This document shows, piece after piece, positions 18,033-26,688 of a stretch of DNA of 64,000 bases. Position numbers and translations under genes: made by a program. Origin of the DNA: Bacteroidetes bacterium ADurb.Bin037 (lineage in GTDB: Bacteria > Bacteroidota > Bacteroidia > Bacteroidales > UBA932). The first letter of the stretch is position 1; each line of letters opens with the position of its first letter. Where the stretch lies: the NCBI GenBank assembly GCA_002071175.1, contig MWER01000012.1, positions 1-64,000 on the forward strand, in the 5' to 3' direction. The notes below the pieces were generated by a model, which saw nothing but the letters and a program-made list of their open reading frames with translations, was not told the DNA's origin and made no database searches.

Positions 18033-18970
18033 ATGGTTTTGGAAGGAATTACAGGGTAACCGTTTACGGGGAGTCACACGGTCCTGAGGTGGGCGTTGTC
18101 CTGGATGGTGTTCCTCCGGGGATCCCCTTGTCCGAGATTGATTTCATGGAAGATATTGCCCGTCGCAAGAGCGGTGCTCCGGGGACGACCCGCAGGAAGG
18201 AAAGCGACGAACCCCTGATTCGCAGTGGTGTTTACAGGGGATATACTTCGGGCACGCCCTTGTGTATAGCTTTCCTGAACCGTGATGCCCGTCCGGCAGA
18301 ATACTTGTCTGCAGATGACGGCGATTCTTCCCAAAAGCCTTCGTTCCGTCCCGGGACGGCCGACTATACCGGAAACGTTAAATACCAGGGATTTCAGGAT
18401 CCGCGCGGAGGAGGTCACTTTTCCGGCAGACTGACCCTTCCCCTAGTTGCTGCCGGAGTAGTAGCCAAAAAAATGATAGAAAAACGATATCCCCAGTTAA
18501 AGATCACGGCATTCCTTTCGCAGGTGGGAGGCGTTCCTCTGATCAGGGACAAGTCCTTTCCACAGGCCGTAAGTGATATGATAACTGCAGCGGTGGAACA
18601 AGGTGACTCACTGGGAGCTGTCATATCCTGCGAAGTTACCGATATCCCAGCCGGTCTGGGCAATCCTTTTTTTGACTCCGTTGAATCGCTCCTGTCGCAT
18701 GTCATATTTGCCATTCCCGGGATCAAAGGGATCACTTTCGGACTTGGATTTGACGAAACATTGATCATGGGTTCACAGAACCCACACATAGGAGGGCTCG
18801 CCGGCGGAATTACCAACGGAGATACGGTCTCATTTCAGGTGGCCGTAAAGCCGACTCCAACAGTGGGAAAGAAAGGCAGGCACGATGCCTGTTTTGCCCT
18901 TCGTGTCCCGGTCGTGATAGAGGCTGTAACAGCTATGGTTTTAGCTGATCTGATAATCACTCCGGCGTGA
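18029..18970 (+). CDS. aroC: Chorismate synthase, short divergent form
   Basis: A 313-residue protein of the chorismate synthase family, which makes chorismate from EPSP using reduced FMN. The YGESHG motif with His17 and RGGGHFSGR (about 126-134) are present. Three departures stand out: the conserved second catalytic His in RPGHAD is Thr110 here (RPGTAD); and two loops that normally lie after the FGLGF segment and inside KPTP...GRHD are much shorter, which explains a length ~45 residues below the usual. The RGGGHFSGR form recalls clostridial-type enzymes rather than the usual Bacteroides type. Activity is therefore uncertain. It is coupled to aroA. Confidence 0.8.
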   Translation: MNGFGRNYRVTVYGESHGPEVGVVLDGVPPGIPLSEIDFMEDIARRKSGAPGTTRRKESDEPLIRSGVYRGYTSGTPLCIAFLNRDARPAEYLSADDGDSSQKPSFRPGTADYTGNVKYQGFQDPRGGGHFSGRLTLPLVAAGVVAKKMIEKRYPQLKITAFLSQVGGVPLIRDKSFPQAVSDMITAAVEQGDSLGAVISCEVTDIPAGLGNPFFDSVESLLSHVIFAIPGIKGITFGLGFDETLIMGSQNPHIGGLAGGITNGDTVSFQVAVKPTPTVGKKGRHDACFALRVPVVIEAVTAMVLADLIITPA

Positions 18971-18977
18971 TAACCGG

Positions 18978-20006
18978 CTATTTCTGTAGTAAAGCGGCCC
19001 TGACTTTTCCTTCGATCTCTTCTTTGAGTTCGGGATTGTCTTTAAGCATTTGTTTAACCGCATCGCGGCCCTGACCTATTTTTGTGTCTCCGTAGCTGAA
19101 CCAGGAACCGCTTTTTTTGATGATGTTCAGTTCAACACCCAGATCGATGATCTCACCGATGAGCGAAATACCTTCTCCGAAAATAATGTCAAATTCGGCC
19201 TTCTTAAAAGGCGGGGCCATCTTGTTCTTGACCACCTTTACCCTCACATGATTACCGGTGGCTTCATCCCCGTCTTTCAATTGGGTGGTACGCCTGACAT
19301 CTATACGTACAGTAGCATAGAACTTCAGGGCGTTCCCACCGGTAGTCGTTTCGGGATTTCCGAACATGATACCGATCTTTTCCCTGAGTTGGTTGATAAA
19401 GACACAGCAGGTGTTAGTCCGGCTGATGTTAGCGGTCAACTTCCTCAATGCTTGGGACATCAGCCTTGCCTGAAGGCCCATTTTGGAATCTCCCATTTCA
19501 CCTTCTATCTCGGCTTTTGGGGTAAGAGCCGCTACAGAGTCAATGACCACAATGTCAATTGCACCGGAGCGGATCAGGTGGTCTGCCACTTCCAGGGCCT
19601 GTTCCCCGTTGTCGGGCTGAGATATGAGCAGCGTTTCCACATTGACACCCAATTGCTGTGCGTAATTACGGTCAAAGGCATGTTCGGCATCAATGATGGC
19701 GGCTATGCCTCCGAGTTTTTGAGCTTCGGCGATTGCATGAATGGCTAAAGTGGTCTTCCCGCTGGCCTCCGGTCCGTAGATCTCTACTACACGGCCTCTT
19801 GGATAACCGCCTATTCCCAATGCGCAATCCAGTCCGATAGATCCCGATGGTATAACGGACACATCCCATTTTGGCTGATCCCCCAATTTCATAATCGTCC
19901 CCTTTCCGAAATCTTTCTCAATCTTATCCAGGGTTGCCTGGAGAGCTTTCATTTTTTCCTGACTGACGGTGGCTCCTCCTTTTACTTCTTCACTTACTTT
20001 TGCCAT
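18978..20006 (-). CDS. recA: Recombinase RecA
   Basis: A 342-residue recombinase with the Walker A motif GPEASGKTT, the loop NQLREKIG and a normal RecA core. The longer ORF opens 34 codons upstream, but those codons lie across the promoter; the ATG at 20006 (MAKVSEE) gives the family length. It is convergent with aroC, 7 bases apart, and divergent from rlmN-recX. Confidence 0.97.
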   Translation of the reverse strand: MAKVSEEVKGGATVSQEKMKALQATLDKIEKDFGKGTIMKLGDQPKWDVSVIPSGSIGLDCALGIGGYPRGRVVEIYGPEASGKTTLAIHAIAEAQKLGGIAAIIDAEHAFDRNYAQQLGVNVETLLISQPDNGEQALEVADHLIRSGAIDIVVIDSVAALTPKAEIEGEMGDSKMGLQARLMSQALRKLTANISRTNTCCVFINQLREKIGIMFGNPETTTGGNALKFYATVRIDVRRTTQLKDGDEATGNHVRVKVVKNKMAPPFKKAEFDIIFGEGISLIGEIIDLGVELNIIKKSGSWFSYGDTKIGQGRDAVKQMLKDNPELKEEIEGKVRAALLQK

Positions 20007-20030
20007 AATATTTATGATATGATTAGATGA

Positions 20031-20038
20031 CAAATATA
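20031..20038 (-). promoter_or_regulatory. -7 element TATATTTG for recA
   Basis: Exact TAnnTTTG match on the minus strand, 24 bases before the recA ATG. It lies only 22 bases from the rlmN -7 element on the other strand, so the two promoters must share DNA. No LexA-type palindrome was noticed. Confidence 0.6.
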
Positions 20039-20060
20039 CAAATTCGCAGACAAAATCCCG

Positions 20061-20068
20061 TATCTTTG
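20061..20068 (+). promoter_or_regulatory. -7 element TATCTTTG for rlmN-recX
   Basis: Exact TAnnTTTG match ending 4 bases before the rlmN ATG, which predicts a leaderless transcript. Confidence 0.6.
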
Positions 20069-20072
20069 GAAC

Positions 20073-21101
20073 ATGAAAGAATGGTTGATCGGAAAAAATC
20101 TTGACCAATTGCGCAGCATAACTGCCGGATACGGTTTGCCTTCCTATACGGCAAACCAGATTGCACGCTGGATATATGGCAAAAGGATTAGGGAGATAGG
20201 GCAGATGACCGATTTGAGTAAAGCGGCTAGGGAGCGGTTAGACCGCGGGTACCAGGTAGGGGGATTTGATCCTCTGCAGGTTCAGGTTTCTTCCGATGGA
20301 ACGAAGAAGTACCTGTTTCCGTTTACTGACAAGGACCATGGTGGGATAGAAGCCGTTATGATTCCGGAAGGGGATAGGGTCACTTTGTGCATATCTTCCC
20401 AGTCGGGATGCAAACTCGGTTGTGCTTTCTGCATGACAGGACGTATGGGCTTTCAAGGGGATCTTACAACAGGCCAGATCGTTGGACAATTTTTAAGGAT
20501 AGATGAAACGGATCGCCTTACAAATATTGTATATATGGGCATGGGTGAGCCTTTGGATAACTGGCACCATGTCTTGTGCTCACTTCAGATCTTTACTGCA
20601 GATTGGGGATTTGCCTGGAGCCCCCGCCGTATTACTGTTTCCAGCTCCGGGATCCTGCCCGTGCTGGATGATTTTATGGAAAAGACTCAGGCGCATCTTG
20701 CCATCAGCCTGCACAATCCCTTTGACTCCGAACGGGCACAGATCATGCCTGTACAAAAAGCTTACCCGGCAAGCAGCGTGATCAAAAAATTAAGACAGTA
20801 CGACTTTACCGGACAGCGCAGGCTCAGTTTTGAGTATATTCTTTTTGACGGCTGGAACGATACGCAAAGACATGCTGCCGCTTTGATACAATTGCTGAGG
20901 GGAATGGAATGCAGGGTAAATCTGATACGTTTTCACACCATACCTGACTTTCCAATGCTCCCGTCAAGGGAAGAGGTCGTCAATGCTTTTTTAACAAGAC
21001 TTAGTAAAGCCGGATTGACAGCTACGGTGCGCAGCTCAAGAGGTCAGGACATCTTGGCGGCATGCGGGCTGTTAAGTGTACAGAATAAAAAAGACTCATA
21101 A
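20073..21101 (+). CDS. rlmN: Dual-specificity 23S rRNA/tRNA methyltransferase RlmN
   Basis: A 342-residue radical SAM enzyme that methylates C2 of adenine 2503 in 23S rRNA and A37 in some tRNAs. It has the iron-sulfur motif CKLGCAFC, the YMGMGEPL motif, and the paired methyl-carrying cysteine in DILAACG near the C terminus. It starts 4 bases after its promoter element. The stop overlaps the recX ATG by one base (TAATG). Confidence 0.95.
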   Translation: MKEWLIGKNLDQLRSITAGYGLPSYTANQIARWIYGKRIREIGQMTDLSKAARERLDRGYQVGGFDPLQVQVSSDGTKKYLFPFTDKDHGGIEAVMIPEGDRVTLCISSQSGCKLGCAFCMTGRMGFQGDLTTGQIVGQFLRIDETDRLTNIVYMGMGEPLDNWHHVLCSLQIFTADWGFAWSPRRITVSSSGILPVLDDFMEKTQAHLAISLHNPFDSERAQIMPVQKAYPASSVIKKLRQYDFTGQRRLSFEYILFDGWNDTQRHAAALIQLLRGMECRVNLIRFHTIPDFPMLPSREEVVNAFLTRLSKAGLTATVRSSRGQDILAACGLLSVQNKKDS

Positions 21102-21577
21102 TGAATCGGGAGGAATACAACAAACTGCTGGGAAGGATGCAATCTTTGTGCAGCCGGAGCGAAAAATGCCGTACCGATATCAAAAAAAAATTAAAAGGAC
21201 TGAATGTGCCTTCCCCGGTAACGGAACAGATACTTAGTGATCTGGAAAAGGAAAGCTACATAGACGAACAAAGATATGCGCGGGCTTATGTAAACGATAA
21301 AGGACGTTTACAGGGATGGGGACCGGTCAAGATTGCTAATATGCTTAGAATGAAAGACATACCGGATGATATTATAAAAACGGCTCTATCTCAGGTAGAT
21401 GAAAATTTGTTTTCAGAAAAGCTCAAAACCGCACTTTTACATAAGGATAAGACCATGAAAGAACAGGATCCGCGTAAACGTCATGCCCGCCTAGTGAGGT
21501 TCGGTTTGGGAAAAGGATATAGTTTTTTACAGGTAATAAGGACTTTGGAAATATTAAAAAACAATAAAACTGATTAA
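21101..21577 (+). CDS. recX: Regulatory protein RecX
   Basis: A 158-residue helical protein of the RecX family, with the RecX-typical SRSEKCRTDIKKKL and DEQRYARAYVNDK blocks. RecX binds RecA filaments and limits recombination. Here it is co-transcribed with rlmN and divergent from recA, so recA and its modulator are expressed from facing promoters rather than one operon. Confidence 0.9.
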   Translation: MNREEYNKLLGRMQSLCSRSEKCRTDIKKKLKGLNVPSPVTEQILSDLEKESYIDEQRYARAYVNDKGRLQGWGPVKIANMLRMKDIPDDIIKTALSQVDENLFSEKLKTALLHKDKTMKEQDPRKRHARLVRFGLGKGYSFLQVIRTLEILKNNKTD

Positions 21578-21582
21578 TTTTT

Positions 21583-21612
21583 TTTGCATAATTGAAATTC
21601 TTATTATATTTG
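21583..21612 (+). promoter_or_regulatory. Strong consensus promoter of the 59-residue small protein
   Basis: TTTG at 21583-21586 and TATATTTG at 21605-21612, 18 bases apart, match both halves of the Bacteroidetes consensus. Transcription should start near 21617-21620, giving a leader of about 42 AT-rich bases. Confidence 0.75.
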
Positions 21613-21660
21613 TGCTTTAGAATACAAGCCATTTAATCACTAAATTTAAATATTACTGTT

Positions 21661-21840
21661 ATGACAATCTTGGACATCACATTGCAGCCTCTTTATGACA
21701 TCTTAGCAGCAATCTGGGCTTTTATATTTCAAGGCGCCGGAGCTTGGGCAAATGATCTCTATGTTATTCTGAACAAAATTTTTGACATTTTCCAGAATAT
21801 CTTTACATTTGTAATCAGAGAGGTAACACCAGTTGTATAG
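21661..21840 (+). CDS. Small hydrophobic protein of 59 residues, unknown
   Basis: The ORF runs from ATG at 21661 to TAG at 21838-21840. The protein begins MTILDITLQPLYDILAAIWA and ends with REVTPVV. It is mostly hydrophobic and aromatic with scattered acidic residues (about five acidic, two basic), has no cleavage site or Cys, and could form one or two amphipathic or membrane helices. I do not recognise the family. It is real in my view because it lies alone between a consensus promoter and a perfect terminator. It could be a membrane-associated small protein or peptide; a non-coding RNA with a chance ORF is the alternative. Confidence 0.65.
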   Translation: MTILDITLQPLYDILAAIWAFIFQGAGAWANDLYVILNKIFDIFQNIFTFVIREVTPVV

Positions 21841-21878
21841 TTTTTTAGCTAACAATTACTGATCAGTACCTTAATAAT

Positions 21879-21909
21879 AAGGCTGTCTCGTACGAAGACA
21901 GCCTTTTTT
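21879..21909 (+). terminator. Terminator of the small-protein gene
   Basis: AAGGCTGTCT (21879-21888) pairs perfectly with AGACAGCCTT (21896-21905) around a 7-base loop, followed by T residues. It closes the transcript that begins near 21618. Confidence 0.9.
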
Positions 21910-21913
21910 GCTT

Positions 21914-22459
21914 ATGCATATCTGTAAAACAGGAAACATCTTTTTTACATTATATAGAAGCACGCGAAAATCATTGGGAATAAACGTCAGAAAGGACGGA
22001 TCGGTACATGTGAGGGCTCCTTTCTGGTTGGGTAAAGGGGTCGTTATCCGCATGGTTTCCGCCAGGGCTTCCTGGATACGGAGCCGTCAGGAGGCTTTGA
22101 AAAAAGAACCCGTACTTCCGAAAAACAATGAAGACCTGAATTTGCTAAAGCGTAAGGCATTATTGAAATTCAAAGGCATGGCAATTCCCTGGGTAGAACA
22201 TTTCAGGAAAACCTATGGGGTTGAACCTAAAAAATGGACAATCCGGGCGATGGATACGCGCTGGGGAAGTTGTTCTTCTGCAACGGGAAGGATCACACTC
22301 AATTTGAAATTGATCTACAAACCCGATGAATGTGTGGAATATGTGATTGTCCATGAGCTCTGTCATCTGATCCATCCCGATCACGGGAAAGGATTTTATA
22401 CGATATTGGAAAGAGAGCTCCCTGACTGGAAGGCAAGAAAAAAGAAATTAAAGATGTAA
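21914..22459 (+). CDS. YgjP-like (DUF45) metal-dependent protein
   Basis: A 181-residue protein of the YgjP/DUF45 family, zinc metallopeptidase-like. It has RWGSCSS and the zinc motif VHELCHLIHPDHGKGF (HExxH plus a third His). Some family members are reported to act on nucleotides, so the substrate is not certain. A TTG at 21908 extends the frame, but it lies in the preceding terminator; ATG 21914 is preferred. No separate promoter was seen, so it may depend on read-through. Its TAA stop forms the first bases of the prfB promoter element. Confidence 0.85.
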   Translation: MHICKTGNIFFTLYRSTRKSLGINVRKDGSVHVRAPFWLGKGVVIRMVSARASWIRSRQEALKKEPVLPKNNEDLNLLKRKALLKFKGMAIPWVEHFRKTYGVEPKKWTIRAMDTRWGSCSSATGRITLNLKLIYKPDECVEYVIVHELCHLIHPDHGKGFYTILERELPDWKARKKKLKM

Positions 22460-22464
22460 CTTTG
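22457..22464 (+). promoter_or_regulatory. -7 element TAACTTTG for prfB
   Basis: Exact TAnnTTTG match ending 4 bases before the prfB ATG at 22469. Its first three bases are the stop codon of the YgjP-like gene. A leaderless prfB mRNA is predicted. Confidence 0.55.
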
Positions 22465-22468
22465 CACT

Positions 22469-23555
22469 ATGGTATACAATGCAGATAATTATAAAAACCT
22501 ATTGCAGCGTGGGCAACGGTTGAGGGGGTTTCTTTGACGTAGAGGCCAGGGAGAAAGAACTAAAAGAACTGATAGATACTTCACAAGAGCCCGGTTTCTG
22601 GGACAAGCCCAAAGAGGCTGAAGTGCTCCTTAAGAAACAATCCATGCTCAAGACTTCCCTGGATGCCTATTACAGGATTAGGGAAGGGTTGGATGATCTG
22701 CAGGTGCTTGTAGAGCTGGAAGCCTCGCAGGAAGACTTGGATTCCCAGATGGGCAAAGTGCTTGGATGGATTGAGGAAGAAGAGTTAAAAGGCATGTTGG
22801 GCAATGAAGGGGACGAACTGGGGGCCTTGCTGAAGATCAACTCAGGTGCGGGGGGAACCGAGAGCAATGACTGGTCTGCCATGCTCATGCGGATGTATAT
22901 CCGCTGGGGAGAAAGAAACGGATATAAAGTCAGGGTGCACAACATCCTGGAAGGAGAAGAAGCTGGTATCAAATCCTGTATTCTGGAGTTCGAAGGCAGT
23001 TATGCCTATGGCTATCTTAAAGCCGAGAATGGGGTACACCGTTTGGTCCGCATTTCACCGTTCAATGCACAAGGGAAGCGGCAGACAACTTTTTCATCTG
23101 TTTTCGTTTATCCGGCTGTTGACGATACGATAGAGATCGAAATCAACCCTGCTGACCTGGAATGGGACACCTACCGCTCCAGTGGTGCTGGAGGACAGAA
23201 TGTTAACAAGGTAGAAACGGGGGTCAGGGTATGCCATATTCCTACAGGGATCGTTGTGGAAAACACGGAAACAAGAAGCCAGTTTGATAACCGTCAAAAC
23301 GCCCTGCGTATTCTGAAGTCCCATTTGTACGAAATAGAGTTGGAAAAACGGAGGGAAAAAGAATCACAGTTGGAAGGTCAAAAGAAAAAGATCGAATGGG
23401 GTTCACAGATCAGGTCCTATACCCTGCATCCGTATAAAATGGTAAAAGATCACCGTACCGGTTATGAAATGACTGACACACAGGCAGTGCTGGACGGGGA
23501 CCTTCTCGGGTTCATCCATGCCTATCTTATGGGAGGATCCGCAAATGGCTCTTAA
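22469..23555 (+). CDS. prfB: Peptide chain release factor 2, with programmed +1 frameshift
   Basis: Terminates translation at UGA and UAA. The reading frame is 22469-22534, then a +1 slip over the T at 22535, then 22536-23555, for 361 residues in all. The first frame encodes a normal RF2 N terminus (MVYNADNYKNLLQRGQRLRG) and stops at an in-frame TGA (22535-22537). The second continues DVEAREKELKEL and contains the SPF codon-recognition motif and the GGQ motif (SSGAGGQNVNK). It overlaps the start of the AddA-like gene by 11 bases. Confidence 0.96.
22523..22538 (+). promoter_or_regulatory. RF2 programmed frameshift site
   Basis: AGGGGG (internal Shine-Dalgarno-like sequence), three spacer bases TTT, then CTTTGAC: the classic slippery CTT codon before a TGA stop. 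Low RF2 favours the +1 slip, so the protein controls its own level. Confidence 0.95.
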
Positions 23556-26500
23556 GGTATATAAAGCATCGGCCGGTACGGGAAAAACGTACCGCCTGAC
23601 ACTTATGTACCTGTCACTATTGCTGGGTAGTGAAAAACATTACGATCCCCTTGCATTCGGTAAGATCCTTGCCGTAACTTTTACCAATAAGGCTACCGGA
23701 GAGATGAAGTCCAGGATTCTCGATACACTGGAATCCCTGGCCCGGGGACAGTCTTTTCCGATGGCTGCGGATCTTAGCAAGGAAACGGGTCTTTGTCATG
23801 ATGTTCTGGTATCACGTGCACGAATAGTCCACAAGTCGTTATTACATAATTATTCCTGGTTTTCCGTATCTACCCTGGATGCTTTTTTCCAACGCGTGCT
23901 ACGATCATTTGTTATGGAAGCAGGTCTTGGTTCCGGATACTTGGTAGATACCGACACGGAATTTTTGCTGGAAAGAACTGCCAGAAGGATCATTGCCAAG
24001 ATCCCTTTTGACATATCCCTACGCACTTGGTTCACAGACCTGATACATGATAAAATCTCCAGGTCCGACAGTTGGAATGCCGTCCGTCTTTTGAAACATG
24101 TTGGCCATCAGGCTACCCGTGAGTCATTCAGGGCAATGGGAGAATCCTTCGCCAAAAGATTGTCTGACCGGGATTTTCTTCGTGAATTCATCAAAAAGAA
24201 CGGGTGTATCATCAAAGACTACCAGGACCGGATGGCCTTATGGGGAAAACAAGCACTGGAAATAATCTATGGGCACGGTTTTTCAACAACAGATTTTCCC
24301 AACAAGCAATCTTCTTTTGCCCGTTATTTTGAAAAAATATCGGACCCTGATCCCAATGTAGGCAATTATATACCCGGGACACGTGTTAAGGAAGCCCTGG
24401 AAGGCGTCGAAAATGTCTGGTTTAACAAGAATTCGCCTAAAGGTCTAGAAAAGATGCAATCTTTACTGATGCCTTTACTGCATGAGATCCTGGAGTACTA
24501 TGGAAGTCATTATCAGGAGTATGCTACTGCCGTATCTGTAAGGGATCAACTGTTTCAGATGGGATTGCTTGCCGATGTCATAATTACCATGCGCCAGATA
24601 CAGGAAGAGAATAACACCCTGGATATAGGGGATTCCACGTATCTGCTCAATCAGTTGGTGGGAGATGGGAACACCCCATTTATTTTCGAGCGGATAGGTG
24701 CCTTTTATGAATCTTTTCTGCTGGATGAATTTCAGGATACCTCTTATCTTCAGTGGAGAAACATGTATCCGTTGATACTGAACGGTCTTTCACAGGGAGC
24801 TGATTCCCTGATAGTGGGAGATGTAAAACAATCTATTTACAGATGGAGAAACAGCGATTGGAGGATCTTGGGAGAACAGATTACCAATGACCGGCAGTTG
24901 TTGAAACAAGGAGTAGATGTTTTTACGCTGAACACGAATTACAGAAGTCGAAAGGAAATAATCGATTTCGTCAATATGCTGATAGATAGAGTTTTAAATT
25001 CCCTGTCAGAAGAGATCGGGAAAAAAACGGCTGCAAGTACCAACCTGAAAGACAGCGAAAGAGATTATTTTGAGAATATGTTGAAACATGCCTATGCCGG
25101 TTACCGGGAAAATATCCCTGAAAAGGAAAAAGACGGGCAACCAGGCTATGTACAGGTGAACACATTCGCTTCTGAAAAGAAAGAGGAGGCAAAGGAAAAA
25201 GTACTTCCGGCACTGAAGGATCTTCTGATCTCGTTGCTGCGCAGGGGATACAAACCGTCGGATATCCTTGTCCTGGTAAGGTCAAATGAAGATGCCCGTA
25301 CGATCTCCCAGTATTTTTTCCGCTATAGAGCGGAATATTCCGAAGATAAACCGTCTTGTCCCCAGGTTGTATCTGAAGAAGCACTCTATCTGGCCTCATC
25401 GCCGTACGTAGGTCTGACCATAGCCTTGCTGCGCATGGCACATTATCCTCAAGATGAGTGCAATACCCAGACGGTTCTCAGGATCTCATCGGAATTCGGG
25501 AAACAGGATATTATAAAGGACGGGGATTTTTTTTACCGAATAAAGATCCTTCCCCTTCCCGATGCATTTGAAGCCATAATGCAGAGAATGGATTGGACCG
25601 GAAGTATCCCGGCGTTTCCTTATCTGCAGGAACTACACGATACATTGCTGCAATTTGTCGGCAGGAACAGCGGTGGAGCTTATGCATTTCTTAAATGGTG
25701 GGACGAAAGGGGAAAAGAAAAGATACTGGCCACGGACCCGCCACCGTATGCCGTCCGGTTGATGACCATACATAAGGCAAAAGGACTTGAATCACCGGTA
25801 GTCATTGTCCCATTTTGTGGCTGGCCGATGGATTCCCGTATTGGCAGCCACGTGATTTGGACCAGTACTACACGGGAACCGTTCAACTTGCTGGACCGGT
25901 TGCCGGTTGTATTTAACGACCGTCTGCTGAACACCTATTTTGCACATGATTATTTCCTGGAATATACCCAAAGGTTGCTCGATTCGTTGAATATGCTGTA
26001 TGTTGCAGTAACACGGCCGAGAGAAGAACTGTATGTTTTCCTGCCGTTGACTGAGAAAAAATCAAGTGGAGATATTGCCTGTCACATAGCTAAGGCCTTG
26101 TTTTCAGAAGATCAGGAAAAGGATCAGGTATGGTCATCCGGCCGTCAGTTACCTTTGGTAAGTTCACAACAGGCGGACGAATCTACGGGTTTTAAAATGG
26201 AAGCATATCCTTCTGCAGATTTCAGCGATACTTTAAAACTTGTTTATAGGGAAGATGATTTTAATTATGCTCCCGGCGATTCACCCCGACAATGGGGGAT
26301 CATCTTACACAAAGCCCTTTCACGGATTGAAGGACCGGGTGATATTGAACTTGTTCTTCAGGATCTGATCATGGAAGGAGAATTGTCGGGGAACAAAGAA
26401 ACAGTAATGCGTTTTACGCTTGCTATAGAGAAAACTTTGTCTGATCCGGCAGTCTCTCAATGGTTTGACGGTTCGTGGACCGTAAGGAATGAGGCTTCCA

Positions 26501-26688
26501 TCCTTGGTCCTTTAGGGAAATTACGCCCCGACAGGGTCATGGAAAAGGAAGGCCGTACGATAGTGCTGGACTATAAATTCGGACAACCGGACCCTTCACA
26601 CCGCAGACAAATGGACAAATATGTGACCGTTCTGCGGAGGATGGGATATACAGGAGTGGAAGGTCATCTTTTATATATAGTTCCTTAA
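23545..26688 (+). CDS. AddA-like UvrD-type helicase/nuclease
   Basis: A 1047-residue ATP-dependent helicase-exonuclease for double-strand-break processing. The Walker A motif ASAGTGKTYRL lies within the first 20 residues, Walker B is DEFQDTS, the later helicase motif is VTRPREELYV, and a C-terminal RecB-type nuclease domain has LRPDRV and LDYKFG. The longer frame from 23518 is less likely because MALKVYKASAGTG is the usual family start. The partner AddB is not in this window. The end overlaps the convergent aminoacylase gene by 4 bases. Confidence 0.88.
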   Translation: MALKVYKASAGTGKTYRLTLMYLSLLLGSEKHYDPLAFGKILAVTFTNKATGEMKSRILDTLESLARGQSFPMAADLSKETGLCHDVLVSRARIVHKSLLHNYSWFSVSTLDAFFQRVLRSFVMEAGLGSGYLVDTDTEFLLERTARRIIAKIPFDISLRTWFTDLIHDKISRSDSWNAVRLLKHVGHQATRESFRAMGESFAKRLSDRDFLREFIKKNGCIIKDYQDRMALWGKQALEIIYGHGFSTTDFPNKQSSFARYFEKISDPDPNVGNYIPGTRVKEALEGVENVWFNKNSPKGLEKMQSLLMPLLHEILEYYGSHYQEYATAVSVRDQLFQMGLLADVIITMRQIQEENNTLDIGDSTYLLNQLVGDGNTPFIFERIGAFYESFLLDEFQDTSYLQWRNMYPLILNGLSQGADSLIVGDVKQSIYRWRNSDWRILGEQITNDRQLLKQGVDVFTLNTNYRSRKEIIDFVNMLIDRVLNSLSEEIGKKTAASTNLKDSERDYFENMLKHAYAGYRENIPEKEKDGQPGYVQVNTFASEKKEEAKEKVLPALKDLLISLLRRGYKPSDILVLVRSNEDARTISQYFFRYRAEYSEDKPSCPQVVSEEALYLASSPYVGLTIALLRMAHYPQDECNTQTVLRISSEFGKQDIIKDGDFFYRIKILPLPDAFEAIMQRMDWTGSIPAFPYLQELHDTLLQFVGRNSGGAYAFLKWWDERGKEKILATDPPPYAVRLMTIHKAKGLESPVVIVPFCGWPMDSRIGSHVIWTSTTREPFNLLDRLPVVFNDRLLNTYFAHDYFLEYTQRLLDSLNMLYVAVTRPREELYVFLPLTEKKSSGDIACHIAKALFSEDQEKDQVWSSGRQLPLVSSQQADESTGFKMEAYPSADFSDTLKLVYREDDFNYAPGDSPRQWGIILHKALSRIEGPGDIELVLQDLIMEGELSGNKETVMRFTLAIEKTLSDPAVSQWFDGSWTVRNEASILGPLGKLRPDRVMEKEGRTIVLDYKFGQPDPSHRRQMDKYVTVLRRMGYTGVEGHLLYIVP

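Noticed and set aside
20007-20108. 34-codon N-terminal extension of recA
   Set aside because: It crosses the recA and rlmN promoters and is not part of the RecA family; the ATG at 20006 gives the normal protein.
22623-23555. prfB beginning at 22623 as a shorter, complete gene
   Set aside because: The upstream frame and frameshift signal restore a normal RF2 N terminus, so the short form is an artefact of ignoring the +1 slip.
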